Assembly (NCBI GenBank): GCA_900754085.1
Contig: CAAEBO010000019.1
Span: forward strand, 1-42,433
Direction: 5' to 3'
DNA length: 42,433 bases
DNA from: Clostridia bacterium
GTDB taxonomy: Bacteria > Bacillota > Clostridia > TANB77 > CAG-508
Positions within the stretch are counted from its first letter, which is position 1. Every line of letters begins with the position of its first letter. The notes beneath the pieces were generated by a model. It saw only the letters and a list, made by a program, of their open reading frames with translations, was not told where the DNA came from and ran no database searches. A program made the translations under genes and the position numbers. Positions 26,728 to 34,151 of the stretch are shown one piece after another.

Positions 26728-27330
26728 ATGAAATTTTTAAAAAAGGTTTTAATTACAATAGCTATTATTGTTGTAGTTATAGTAATAATTGTTTTAGTAA
26801 ATAAAGCTATTAATAAAAAAGTTTCTGATGAAACTAATAAAGTAGATGAACAGTTACTACAAGAAAGTGTAGAAGAATATTCTGAAGGAAAAGTATTCCC
26901 AAGAGGAATAGCAGAATTAACTATAAAATATGAAGGCCAAAACGATAAAAATGATTTATATAGAAGCCTAAATTACTTAACAAAAGAATATATCCCTTCT
27001 TTATTTAAAGATCTTAAAGGACTAAAAGAAGAAGAAATAAAAACTTTCTTTTCTAAAAACAAAAATGAAATAGAAGAGAATTTAGGAATAAATAAAGAAG
27101 AAGATTTTGTAAAATTAGCAAAATATTTGCAAGAAAATAACTATGAAGGTAGCAATTTTGAGTATTGCGAAATTGATTCTAATACATATAGAACTGCTGG
27201 AAAAAATAAATATTTTACATTTATAATGAGCTTTAAATATGAAAATCACGAAGAGCCACTAGAACTAAGAGTTTATTTTGCAAATATGACATCTACTAAT
27301 CCAAAAATTATATATGCTATGGCAGAATAA
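26728..27330 (+). CDS. single-pass membrane protein of unknown function
   Basis: 200 residues from ATG 26728 (GGAGG 8 bases before it; in-frame ATG 26659 lies within the upstream gene and lacks a site). One N-terminal membrane helix (KVLITIAIIVVVIVIIVLV) with the rest outside, mostly helical and charged (KEYIPSLFKDLKGLKEEEIK, then KYLQENNYEGSNFEYCEIDS). I recognise no family. It follows the wall hydrolase by 14 bases and its stop overlaps the region before the next gene, so it belongs to the same operon. It could be a divergent scaffold part. Confidence 0.55.
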   Translation: MKFLKKVLITIAIIVVVIVIIVLVNKAINKKVSDETNKVDEQLLQESVEEYSEGKVFPRGIAELTIKYEGQNDKNDLYRSLNYLTKEYIPSLFKDLKGLKEEEIKTFFSKNKNEIEENLGINKEEDFVKLAKYLQENNYEGSNFEYCEIDSNTYRTAGKNKYFTFIMSFKYENHEEPLELRVYFANMTSTNPKIIYAMAE

Positions 27331-27341
27331 TGGAGGGAAAT

Positions 27342-27884
27342 ATGAAAGAAACGTTTTTTGATAGTAAGGGATTTAAAATATTATTCTTTTTATTAATAAT
27401 TGTTATTATAGTTATTGTTGTAATAAATACAGTAAGTAATAACGGAAAAGATCAAAAAGAAACTACTAATAATGTTACAAAAGAAAATACTTTAACTAAA
27501 GAAGAAATAGACGAAAATACAAACGAATTAGAGATTGCAGATTTAAAAAACAAAGATGAAAGAACTAGAATACAGCAATATTGTGGGAAGTTTATAAGAT
27601 ATATAGAAAATAAAGAATATGATAAAGCTTATGAATTATTGTATCCAGATTTTAAAAATAATTATTTTAAAACTGTAGAGGAATTTAAAAAATATGCAGA
27701 AGAAAAATTCCCACAAACTCTAATTGCAGTTGAATATAATAATATAGAAAGACAAGGACAATACTATATACTATTTACTACAATAAAAACACCTTTAAAT
27801 GTAGAGTATTCTATGGACCAAAAATTTATATTAATAGAAAATGGATTTAATGATTTTAAAATATCATTTGATGTAAAACAATAG
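27342..27884 (+). CDS. small VirB8/NTF2-like membrane protein
   Basis: 180 residues from ATG 27342, with GGAGGG 5 bases upstream. One membrane helix (about 12-30) then an outer domain: CGKFIRYIENKEYDKAYELLYPDFKNNYFKTVEEFKKYAEEKF and a short beta-rich end. The helical opening is clearly related to that of the protein at 21455 (NKEY, AY, a D followed by K, Y, T, F-KY, KF at the same spacing). So the operon has two paralogous NTF2-like outer domains; this one lacks the second beta domain. Probably part of the T4SS envelope scaffold. Confidence 0.6.
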   Translation: MKETFFDSKGFKILFFLLIIVIIVIVVINTVSNNGKDQKETTNNVTKENTLTKEEIDENTNELEIADLKNKDERTRIQQYCGKFIRYIENKEYDKAYELLYPDFKNNYFKTVEEFKKYAEEKFPQTLIAVEYNNIERQGQYYILFTTIKTPLNVEYSMDQKFILIENGFNDFKISFDVKQ

Positions 27885-27900
27885 TAAGTGAGGGATGCAT

Positions 27901-28908
27901 ATGTCAGAGAAAAATTTAACAGAAAGACTACAATTACAAAACGAGAGAATTAAAGAATTAGAAGAAAAAATAAAAAAACTAGAAGATAAGGAAAATGATG
28001 GAAAATATTTAATGTCACTAAAAAATAAAATAATGGAAGATCCAACAAACAATAAAGAGATAGAAAATATTTATTCTTTATCAGACTTAGAAGTAGAACA
28101 AATAAAAGTAAAAGCAAAGCAATTAGCTTTAGTGGCATATGAAACTGGAGATTACGAAATATATAAGAATTATAGTCTAATAGCGAAAGAAAATGAACAA
28201 CAATTAATAGAAGTAACAGAAGAGTATAAAAAAGAATTAGAAGAAGTAATACCATCACAATATTTAAATTTAGAAAATTTAGATCCGAAGGAATTGGAAG
28301 AATTATCTAAAGGAAAAGAAAAAACAGACTTAAACAAGGCTGAAAAGGAAAAGGAACAAGAAGATACTGTAAACAAGATGCAAGAAGATACTGGATTGGA
28401 ATTAGTTTCATTAGTAAAGATTGAAGATGAAAATTTTTCTAAGGAAGTTGTTGGCAAAGAAACTGGATATGCAGATCAATATATGGGTATTACAAAAGAT
28501 GGTACAATTTGTTTACTTGGTTTAAGACCAGATAATAAATTTGAACTTAATCCAGATTTTTACGGGGCAAGAACAGCAAGACCAGATGAACAGCCAGGTA
28601 GATGTGGAGATAGTAGTGTAGATATGGTTGTTCCAAGAAAAGATGGAAAGACTTCTGGTTTAGGAATAGATATAAATTTTGGAAATATATCATTAACGAA
28701 CAGAAATACAAATGAACCCATAGAAACTTCAAATTATAAACCATCTGAAGTAGATATAGAAAAATATAGATTAGAAGAAGAAAAAGTATCAAAAAAAGAG
28801 CTAGAGAAAAAAATAGCAATAGAAGAAAGAAAAAAAGAAGAACAAGCTAGAGCAGAAGAAGAGGAAGAAGAAGAGAATGGTTGGCCAGGAGAAAGAAGAA
28901 GATATTAA
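27901..28908 (+). CDS. cytosolic coiled-coil protein of unknown function, last gene of the T4SS operon
   Basis: 335 residues from ATG 27901 (GTGAGGG with 6-base spacing; ATG 27895 is too near). No membrane helix or signal. N-terminal coiled coil (RLQLQNERIKELEEKIKKLE), a helical middle, a more globular part (about 180-265; GKETGYADQYMGITKDGTIC, LRPDNKFELNPDFYGARTAR) and a highly charged tail with runs of Glu and Arg. I do not recognise a family. The position, 16 bases after the NTF2-like gene and before the terminator, makes it a cytosolic partner of the T4SS, for example an adaptor or substrate. That is inference. Confidence 0.55.
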   Translation: MSEKNLTERLQLQNERIKELEEKIKKLEDKENDGKYLMSLKNKIMEDPTNNKEIENIYSLSDLEVEQIKVKAKQLALVAYETGDYEIYKNYSLIAKENEQQLIEVTEEYKKELEEVIPSQYLNLENLDPKELEELSKGKEKTDLNKAEKEKEQEDTVNKMQEDTGLELVSLVKIEDENFSKEVVGKETGYADQYMGITKDGTICLLGLRPDNKFELNPDFYGARTARPDEQPGRCGDSSVDMVVPRKDGKTSGLGIDINFGNISLTNRNTNEPIETSNYKPSEVDIEKYRLEEEKVSKKELEKKIAIEERKKEEQARAEEEEEEENGWPGERRRY

Positions 28909-28983
28909 TTATAATTAAAATCTTTTTAGCGTAAACGAAGATACATCCAGAACAGTAAAAAAGAAAATATTAATAAAAAGAAT

Positions 28984-29023
28984 AAAAATCACCTATTTGA
29001 ATATATTGAAATAGGTGATTTTT
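28984..29023 (+). terminator. T4SS operon terminator overlapping the dacF ribosome binding site
   Basis: A 15-bp perfect stem, AAAAATCACCTATTT (28984-28998) with AAATAGGTGATTTTT (29009-29023), and a 10-base loop. The 3' arm carries AGGTGA (29013-29018), which is also the only Shine-Dalgarno of the dacF-like gene starting at 29024. When the stem forms, termination occurs or the site is masked. Confidence 0.82.
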
Positions 29024-30262
29024 GTGTTGTATAGAAGAATTTTTATTATAATAATAATTTTAATTTTTAGCTTTACAAGTATTTCTTATGGTGATGATAT
29101 AGAAGGGCAAGAATTTATAAGTTGGCAAAATGAAGAAATACAAACTTCAAATTGTAATGAAGAGCCAAAGATTAACTCTCGTGCAGGTATTATATATGAT
29201 AGAAAGTCTAAAAGAGTAATATGGGGAAAAGCTGAAAATGAAAAAAGACCTATGGCATCTACAACTAAGATAATGAGTGCTATAGTGGTGTTAGAAAATG
29301 CTAATTTAAATGATGTAGTAACAGTGTCAAAAAAATCTGCGGGAACAGGTGGGTCTAGATTAGGACTTAAAAGTGGAGATAAAATTACAGTGAATGATTT
29401 ATTATATGGTTTGTTATTGGTCTCTGGAAATGATGCAGCTGTAGCACTAGCAGAATATGTTGGTGGAAGTGTGCAAGGATTCTCGGATAAAATGAATGCA
29501 AAGGCAAAAGAACTTGGATTAGAAAATACACATTTTATTACACCGCATGGATTAGACATGCAAGAGCATTATACTACTGCTATGGAACTTGCTAAAATGA
29601 CAGATTATGCTTTAGAAATAAAGAAATTTGCAAGTATTGTAAACACTAAAAGTATAGTTATATCTATTAATGGACAAAGCAAGACATTAAATAATACTAA
29701 TGAATTGTTAGGAAATTTAGAAGGTGTGAATGGCGTAAAAACTGGATTTACTAATGGAGCTAATAGGTGTTTAGTAACGTCTGTAAATAGAGAAGGAATG
29801 AATATAATTACAGTAGTTTTAGGGGCAGATACTAAAAAAGATAGAACTAAAGATAGTGTACAATTAATTGAGTACGCATATAAAAATTATGAAATATATA
29901 ATTTGGAAGAAATAATACAAAAGAAATACGCAGAATGGAAAAAGATAAATGAAAGTAGAATAGAAGTTATTAAAGGGAAGAAAAATAATTTAACAACATT
30001 TTTGCAAGAGCTAGATAATACATATTATCCAATAAAAAAGATAGATAAGGATAATATAGATGTCAAAATTTACAATATAAAAGAAATTCCTGCTCCTGTG
30101 CATAAAAATACTTATGTAGGAAAATTATGTGTTTTTATAAAAAATGAGAAGATATTAGAACTAGATATTTATGCAGAAAAGGAAATAGGTAAATTAGAGT
30201 TTTTAGATTACTTAAGAATTTTTATTACTAATAATATAAGCAATATGGAAAAGGCTATGTGA
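29024..30262 (+). CDS. D-alanyl-D-alanine carboxypeptidase, DacF/PBP5-like
   Basis: 412 residues from GTG 29024 (AGGTGA 5 bases upstream; a GTG at 29015 is also in frame but has no site). Signal peptide (FIIIIILIFSFTSISYG, cut near 23), then the S11 peptidase domain with all three active motifs: S79-T-T-K82 (MASTTKIM), S134-G-N136 (LVSGNDAA) and K239-T-G241 (VNGVKTGFTNGA). A C-terminal part of about 100 residues resembles the beta domain of PBP5. The enzyme trims the last D-Ala from peptidoglycan stem peptides, outside the membrane. The exact paralogue (DacA, DacB or DacF) cannot be fixed. Its ribosome binding site lies in the stem that ends the T4SS operon. Confidence 0.9.
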   Translation: MLYRRIFIIIIILIFSFTSISYGDDIEGQEFISWQNEEIQTSNCNEEPKINSRAGIIYDRKSKRVIWGKAENEKRPMASTTKIMSAIVVLENANLNDVVTVSKKSAGTGGSRLGLKSGDKITVNDLLYGLLLVSGNDAAVALAEYVGGSVQGFSDKMNAKAKELGLENTHFITPHGLDMQEHYTTAMELAKMTDYALEIKKFASIVNTKSIVISINGQSKTLNNTNELLGNLEGVNGVKTGFTNGANRCLVTSVNREGMNIITVVLGADTKKDRTKDSVQLIEYAYKNYEIYNLEEIIQKKYAEWKKINESRIEVIKGKKNNLTTFLQELDNTYYPIKKIDKDNIDVKIYNIKEIPAPVHKNTYVGKLCVFIKNEKILELDIYAEKEIGKLEFLDYLRIFITNNISNMEKAM

Positions 30263-30301
30263 AAAAGAGAGAATATCAATAGTATGATATTCTCTCTTTT
30301 T
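30262..30301. terminator. bidirectional terminator between dacF and tRNA-Cys
   Basis: AAAAAGAGAGAATATCA (from 30262) pairs with TGATATTCTCTCTTTT around a five- to seven-base loop. A run on the left and T run on the right let it end dacF on the plus strand and the tRNA-Cys transcript on the minus strand. Confidence 0.85.
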
Positions 30302-30374
30302 GGAGGCGACACTCGGATTCGAACCGAGGATGGGAATTTTGCAGACTCGTGCCTTACCACTTGGCTATGTCGCC
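30301..30374 (-). tRNA. tRNA-Cys (GCA), copy 1
   Basis: Read on the minus strand: acceptor arm GGCGACA/TGTCGCC, D-arm with AGCCAAGTGGTAAGGC, anticodon loop CTGCAAA (anticodon GCA), T-arm CTCGGTTCGAATCCGAG and an encoded CCA end. The anticodon stem is weak (one G-U pair and a C-C at its base). It has 32 consecutive bases in common with copy 2 at 32827. Confidence 0.92.
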
Positions 30375-30441
30375 ATTTAATAATTTATATTAATATATAA
30401 TATGAAAGAGATAAAAAAATAGTACATAAAAATAAAAAGTA

Positions 30442-30497
30442 TTGACAATTGAATATGTATTCAATTATAATTAAAACAAGATTGAATATATACTCAA
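30442..30497 (+). promoter_or_regulatory. promoter and twin operators of the metal-resistance operon
   Basis: TTGACA (30442-30447) and TATAAT (30466-30471) are separated by 18 bases, and that spacer is exactly an inverted repeat, ATTGAATA-TG-TATTCAAT (30448-30465). A second copy, TTGAATA-TA-TACTCAA (30482-30497, one mismatch), lies just after the -10. The repeats match operators of ArsR/SmtB/CadC repressors. A dimer on the first would block RNA polymerase, so the following regulator most likely represses its own operon until metal is bound. Confidence 0.85.
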
Positions 30498-30515
30498 CTA
30501 TAAAGGAGGAAAAAG

Positions 30516-30896
30516 ATGGCTAGAAATGAATTTATATGTGATTGTAATGTAATACACCAAGATATGGTAGAAAGTACTAAAAAAAGAATGCCAGATCCAG
30601 ATACTTTTAATAAGTTAGCAGAGTTCTTTAAGATTATAGGAGATACAACAAGAACAAAAATATTATTTGCATTGGATCAAAATGAAATGTGTGTGTGCGA
30701 TATAGCAAACGTGTTAGGAATGAGCAAGTCTTCCATATCACATCAATTAGGGACTTTAAGAAGAAGTGGAATTGTTAAATGTAGAAAAGAGGGAAAAGAA
30801 GTCTTTTATATGCTAGATGATGAACATATAAAGAAAGTTTTTGAAATAGGAATAGAACATATTGAACACAAAAATGGAATATACGAAAAAAGATAA
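30516..30896 (+). CDS. CadC-like ArsR/SmtB family metal-sensing repressor
   Basis: 126-residue winged-helix repressor. The recognition helix region is VCDIANVLGMSKSSISHQLGTLRRSGIV. Two metal sites are visible. The alpha3N-type cysteines C8, C10, C59 and C61 correspond to C7, C11, C58 and C60 of S. aureus CadC (here CxC rather than CxxxC at the N-terminus). The alpha5-type ligands D102, H104, H115 and H118 have exactly the CzrA/SmtB spacing. It should therefore sense soft divalent metals (Cd, Pb) and perhaps Zn, releasing DNA when loaded. AAAGGAGG precedes ATG 30516. It is followed by the ATPase it presumably controls, and its operators are seen upstream. Confidence 0.88.
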   Translation: MARNEFICDCNVIHQDMVESTKKRMPDPDTFNKLAEFFKIIGDTTRTKILFALDQNEMCVCDIANVLGMSKSSISHQLGTLRRSGIVKCRKEGKEVFYMLDDEHIKKVFEIGIEHIEHKNGIYEKR

Positions 30897-30933
30897 CGAA
30901 AGATAATTAAAAATTTATATAGGAGGAAAATAA

Positions 30934-32778
30934 ATGAAAAAGGATAGCATTAAAATTATAGTAGCACTTATATTATTTTTTATAGCACTTGTATCAAATT
31001 TTGGAAATATATGGGTGATTAATATATTATATATTATAGCATACGCAATAGTGGGAATAGAGATAGTAATTAAGGCTTTTAAAAATATAATAAAAGGAGA
31101 AGTATTTGACGAAAATTTTTTAATGGCAGTTGCAACAATTGGAGCCTTTGCTATTGGTGAGTTACCAGAAGCTGTAGCAGTTATGTTATTTTATCAAATA
31201 GGAGAATTATTCCAAAGCTATGCAGTAAGTAAATCTAGAAAATCAATTTCTAATTTAATGGATATTAGACCAGATTTTGCAAATGTAGAGAGAAATAAAG
31301 AAGTAGAAAAAGTAAAGCCAGAAAATGTAAAAATAGGAGAAATAATAATTATAAAACCTGGAGAAAAAGTACCATTAGATGGAATAATAGTAGAAGGAAG
31401 TTCGAGTTTTGATACAAAAGCATTAACAGGAGAAAGTCTTCCAAAGGATGTAAAAGAAAATGAAGAAGTACTAAGTGGCTTTATAAATTTAAATGGTGTT
31501 ATAAAAGTTAAAGTAACAAAAGAATATGGGGAATCTACTGTAAGTAAAATATTAGATTTAGTTGAAAATGCAAGTAATAAAAAGTCAAAGTCAGAGAACT
31601 TTATTACTAAATTTGCAAAATATTATACACCAATAGTTGTTATTATTGCTTTAATTCTTGCAGTTGTGCCACCTCTTATTATAAAAGATGCTCTTTTTTC
31701 AGACTGGATATATAGAGCATTATCATTTCTTGTAGTATCATGTCCTTGTGCTTTAGTTATTTCTATACCATTAAGCTTTTTTGGAGGAATAGGTGGAGCT
31801 TCTAGAATGGGAGTTTTAATAAAGGGAAGTAATTATTTGGAGGCACTATCAAATACGGAAATAGTTGTATTTGATAAAACAGGTACATTAACAAAAGGAG
31901 TATTTGAGGTACAAAAAATTGCTCCAGAAGGTATAAGTAAAGAGGAACTATTAGAAGTTACTGCATATAGTGAACATTACTCAAATCATCCTATTGCACT
32001 TTCTGTAAAGAATGCGTATGGGAAAGAAATTAATGAAGAAAAAATAATAAATACAAATGAAATACCTGGTTTTGGAATTATAGCTAAAGTAGAAGATAAA
32101 GAAGTATTGGTTGGTAATGAAAAATTAATGAATGAAAATAGAATTAGTTTTTCTAAATGTGATAATATGGGAACTATCTTATATGTAGCTATAAATAAAA
32201 AATATGTAGGATATATAGTAATAGCAGACAAAATAAAAGACGATTCAAAAGATACTATAAAACTGTTAAAGAAAAACAATGTAAAACAAACTGTAATGTT
32301 AACAGGAGATAGAAAAAATGTTGGAGAATTAGTTGCAAAAGAATTAAATATAGATAAGGTATATACAGAATTATTACCAGATGGTAAAGTTAAAAAAGTA
32401 GAAGAATTGCTACATGATAAAACACAAAAAGGAAAACTTGTATTTGTAGGAGATGGAATAAATGATGCACCTGTTTTAGCTATTTCAGATATAGGGGTAG
32501 CAATGGGTGGCCTAGGCTCAGACGCTGCAATAGAAGCAGCAGATGTAGTTATTATGACAGATGAACCATCTAAATTAGTAGATTCTATCAAACTTTCTAA
32601 AAGAACTATGAGAATAGTTAAAGAAAATATAATATTTGCTATATTTGTAAAAATATTAGTATTAGTTTTAAGTGCTGTAGGGATAGCTACTATGTGGGGA
32701 GCAGTATTTGCAGATGTAGGTGTTTCTATTATTGCAATTATAAATGCACTAAGAGCTTTAAGAGTAAATAGAAAGTAA
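30934..32778 (+). CDS. cadA: P1B-type heavy-metal (Cd/Zn/Pb) exporting ATPase
   Basis: 614 residues. Membrane helices at the N-terminus, the actuator motif LTGESLPK, the transmembrane metal motif C270-P-C272 (VVSCPCALVIS), the phosphorylation site D314-K-T-G-T, the ATP-binding SEHYSNHPIA (HP motif) and GDGINDAPVLAISDIGVAMG. CPC together with a CadC-like repressor points to Cd/Zn/Pb export at the cell membrane. There is no N-terminal HMA/CxxC metal-binding domain, so it is about 90-100 residues shorter than classic CadA. Start with AGGAGG before ATG 30934, 37 bases after the repressor. The gene symbol follows the likely function; ZntA would be an equivalent name. Confidence 0.88.
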   Translation: MKKDSIKIIVALILFFIALVSNFGNIWVINILYIIAYAIVGIEIVIKAFKNIIKGEVFDENFLMAVATIGAFAIGELPEAVAVMLFYQIGELFQSYAVSKSRKSISNLMDIRPDFANVERNKEVEKVKPENVKIGEIIIIKPGEKVPLDGIIVEGSSSFDTKALTGESLPKDVKENEEVLSGFINLNGVIKVKVTKEYGESTVSKILDLVENASNKKSKSENFITKFAKYYTPIVVIIALILAVVPPLIIKDALFSDWIYRALSFLVVSCPCALVISIPLSFFGGIGGASRMGVLIKGSNYLEALSNTEIVVFDKTGTLTKGVFEVQKIAPEGISKEELLEVTAYSEHYSNHPIALSVKNAYGKEINEEKIINTNEIPGFGIIAKVEDKEVLVGNEKLMNENRISFSKCDNMGTILYVAINKKYVGYIVIADKIKDDSKDTIKLLKKNNVKQTVMLTGDRKNVGELVAKELNIDKVYTELLPDGKVKKVEELLHDKTQKGKLVFVGDGINDAPVLAISDIGVAMGGLGSDAAIEAADVVIMTDEPSKLVDSIKLSKRTMRIVKENIIFAIFVKILVLVLSAVGIATMWGAVFADVGVSIIAIINALRALRVNRK

Positions 32779-32799
32779 AATATATAATGAATAAAAAAT

Positions 32800-32827
32800 A
32801 ACCCCTAGTAGTTATACTAGGGGTTTT
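32800..32827. terminator. bidirectional terminator after cadA
   Basis: AACCCCTAGTA (32800-32810) pairs perfectly with TACTAGGGGTT (32815-32825) around a four-base loop, with A residues to the left and T residues to the right. It ends the metal operon on the plus strand and the tRNA pair on the minus strand. Confidence 0.9.
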
Positions 32828-32900
32828 GGAGGCGCCACCCGGATTTGAACCGGGGATCAGAGTTTTGCAGACTCGTGCCTTACCACTTGGCTATAGCGCC
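32827..32900 (-). tRNA. tRNA-Cys (GCA), copy 2
   Basis: Minus strand: acceptor GGCGCTA/TGGCGCC (one G-U), D-arm identical to copy 1, anticodon loop CTGCAAA (GCA), T-arm CCCGGTTCAAATCCGGG and encoded CCA. It follows tRNA-Gly by 21 bases in the direction of transcription and is probably cotranscribed with it. Confidence 0.93.
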
Positions 32901-32921
32901 AATTTTTAATGTTTAAGATTG

Positions 32922-32995
32922 TGGAGCAGGTAGTGGGAATCGAACCCACAACTAAACCTTGGCAAGGTTTTATTTTACCACTAAACTATACCTGC
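32922..32995 (-). tRNA. tRNA-Gly (GCC)
   Basis: Minus strand: acceptor GCAGGTA/TACCTGC, D-arm AGTTTAGTGGTAAAAT, anticodon loop TTGCCAA (anticodon GCC), T-arm GTGGGTTCGATTCCCAC, encoded CCA. It is first in a two-tRNA unit driven by the minus-strand promoter at 33022-33050. Confidence 0.94.
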
Positions 32996-33021
32996 AAAAA
33001 CAATTTTATTAAAGCATATGT

Positions 33022-33050
33022 ATTTTATCAAATTATAAATAGTTAGTCAA
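33022..33050 (-). promoter_or_regulatory. promoter of the tRNA-Gly/tRNA-Cys unit
   Basis: On the minus strand TTGACT (33050-33045), a 17-base spacer and TAAAAT (33027-33022), 26 bases before tRNA-Gly. Good sigma-A type signal. Confidence 0.8.
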
Positions 33051-33130
33051 GAGGAAGTTAGAATATTTACAAATTTTATGTGCAGGTCAAAAAATAAATC
33101 TTAGAAGTATGCAAAAAAATATTATCTAAA

Positions 33131-33160
33131 TTGACTTAAAGGCTACATTTAGAGTATAAT
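33131..33160 (+). promoter_or_regulatory. promoter of the lipase-like gene
   Basis: TTGACT (33131-33136), an 18-base spacer and TATAAT (33155-33160), 33 bases before ATG 33194. It is divergent from the tRNA promoter. Confidence 0.75.
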
Positions 33161-33193
33161 AAGCAACATTATAAAAGAAGTAGGAGGAAATTT

Positions 33194-33988
33194 ATGCGGA
33201 AATTAATGTATGAAACATCTCAAACTCTTGTATATAAAGTACAAGAAAGTCAAAGCAAAAAAGTAGCAGTAGTAATTGGAAATGGAGATATTATAGACTT
33301 TAGACCAATGAAAATGCAAGAACCACTTTATGAAGGCTGTGATGTATATACTTTTTATTTTCGGAAAGAAAATGAAGGGTTAAAGCCAGCAGGGGAACAA
33401 TTAGCGATATGGTTAAAAACTGTAGAGAATATGTATGGAAAGATTTTTTTAGTAATGAAATCAAAATGTGGCAATATGGCAATAACTTCTGTTGCAAACA
33501 ATTTAACAAATTACTCCAAATACAAAATATTTGTTGTAAATGCTCCAATAGAAGGAACAGAAGCAGCTACACCAAGCTTATTAAGGAAACGCATATACAA
33601 AGACAAAAGTAAATGGAAGAAACTAATTTATAAAATGGAAGATTTCATATTAATAAAAATTGTATATGGCAATTATCCAGTAGATTGGGACATACAAATA
33701 CGATCAAACTATATGAGGGAAAACTTAGACGAAGAACTGCTAAAGAACTTTGATATATATGTAATTGCAAGTTCGCTAAATGGAAAACAGTGCAAAACAG
33801 TGTTAGATTTAATATTAAAGTGGTTCGACAAACGGTTTAAGATTTATGGAGATGGAATTGTATCTTTAAATTCACAATTGGGTTTTAAGGAGCCAAAAAA
33901 GATATTTTCGGCAAATCATATATCTATACTTAAAGATAGTAAAAAGATGATTCAAAAGGAAATAGAAAAAGAAAAGAGAAGACTGTAA
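33194..33988 (+). CDS. lipase-like alpha/beta hydrolase
   Basis: 264 residues, no signal peptide. The order of motifs fits PGAP1/lipase-type alpha/beta hydrolases: a nucleophile elbow-like FLVMKS90KCGNMA (in place of GHSxGG), YGD220GIVSLNSQLG (as in GDGVV-S-L) and NH242ISIL as the histidine. So a Ser-Asp-His triad is plausible, though the Gly before the Ser is replaced by Lys, which would be unusual. Substrate unknown. AGGAGGAAA precedes ATG 33194. The gene has three in-frame CGG codons (residues 2, 57 and 214), whereas I found none in the other intact genes here, which may mean recent acquisition. It ends inside a large inverted-repeat structure. Confidence 0.55.
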   Translation: MRKLMYETSQTLVYKVQESQSKKVAVVIGNGDIIDFRPMKMQEPLYEGCDVYTFYFRKENEGLKPAGEQLAIWLKTVENMYGKIFLVMKSKCGNMAITSVANNLTNYSKYKIFVVNAPIEGTEAATPSLLRKRIYKDKSKWKKLIYKMEDFILIKIVYGNYPVDWDIQIRSNYMRENLDEELLKNFDIYVIASSLNGKQCKTVLDLILKWFDKRFKIYGDGIVSLNSQLGFKEPKKIFSANHISILKDSKKMIQKEIEKEKRRL

Positions 33989-34089
33989 AAATAAAGTGTA
34001 CTCGTTTAAGTTAAGTATAATAATATTTAACTTAAGTATAATAATATTTAACTTAAACAGAGTGCACATAAAATATAGTCTTCTTTTTT
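33977..34089. repeat. nested inverted repeats with internal tandem repeat; probable terminator
   Basis: Outer arms AGAAGACT (33977-33984) and AGTCTTCT (34077-34084, followed by T residues) enclose GTGTACTC/GAGTGCAC and then GTTTAAGTTAA (34004-34014)/TTAACTTAAAC. Inside are two tandem copies of a 21-base unit containing GTATAATAATATT. The stop codon of the lipase-like gene lies in the outer left arm. The whole would fold into a long hairpin that ends transcription; the internal duplication is not needed for that. Confidence 0.7.
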
Positions 34090-34151
34090 ATTTAACCCAA
34101 TTAGTTAGAACAAAACTAAACTTAGTATTAGAAGATTCTTATATGTAAATA

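Noticed and set aside
8447..28908. Integrative conjugative element
   Set aside because: No integrase, relaxase, coupling protein or flanking att-like repeat was seen around the cluster; flanks are housekeeping genes. It remains possible if parts lie elsewhere.
31986..32591. 201-codon minus-strand open frame inside cadA
   Set aside because: It is the complement of a strongly conserved ATPase domain, rich in Ser and Phe as expected for antisense of an AT-rich gene, with no ribosome binding site.
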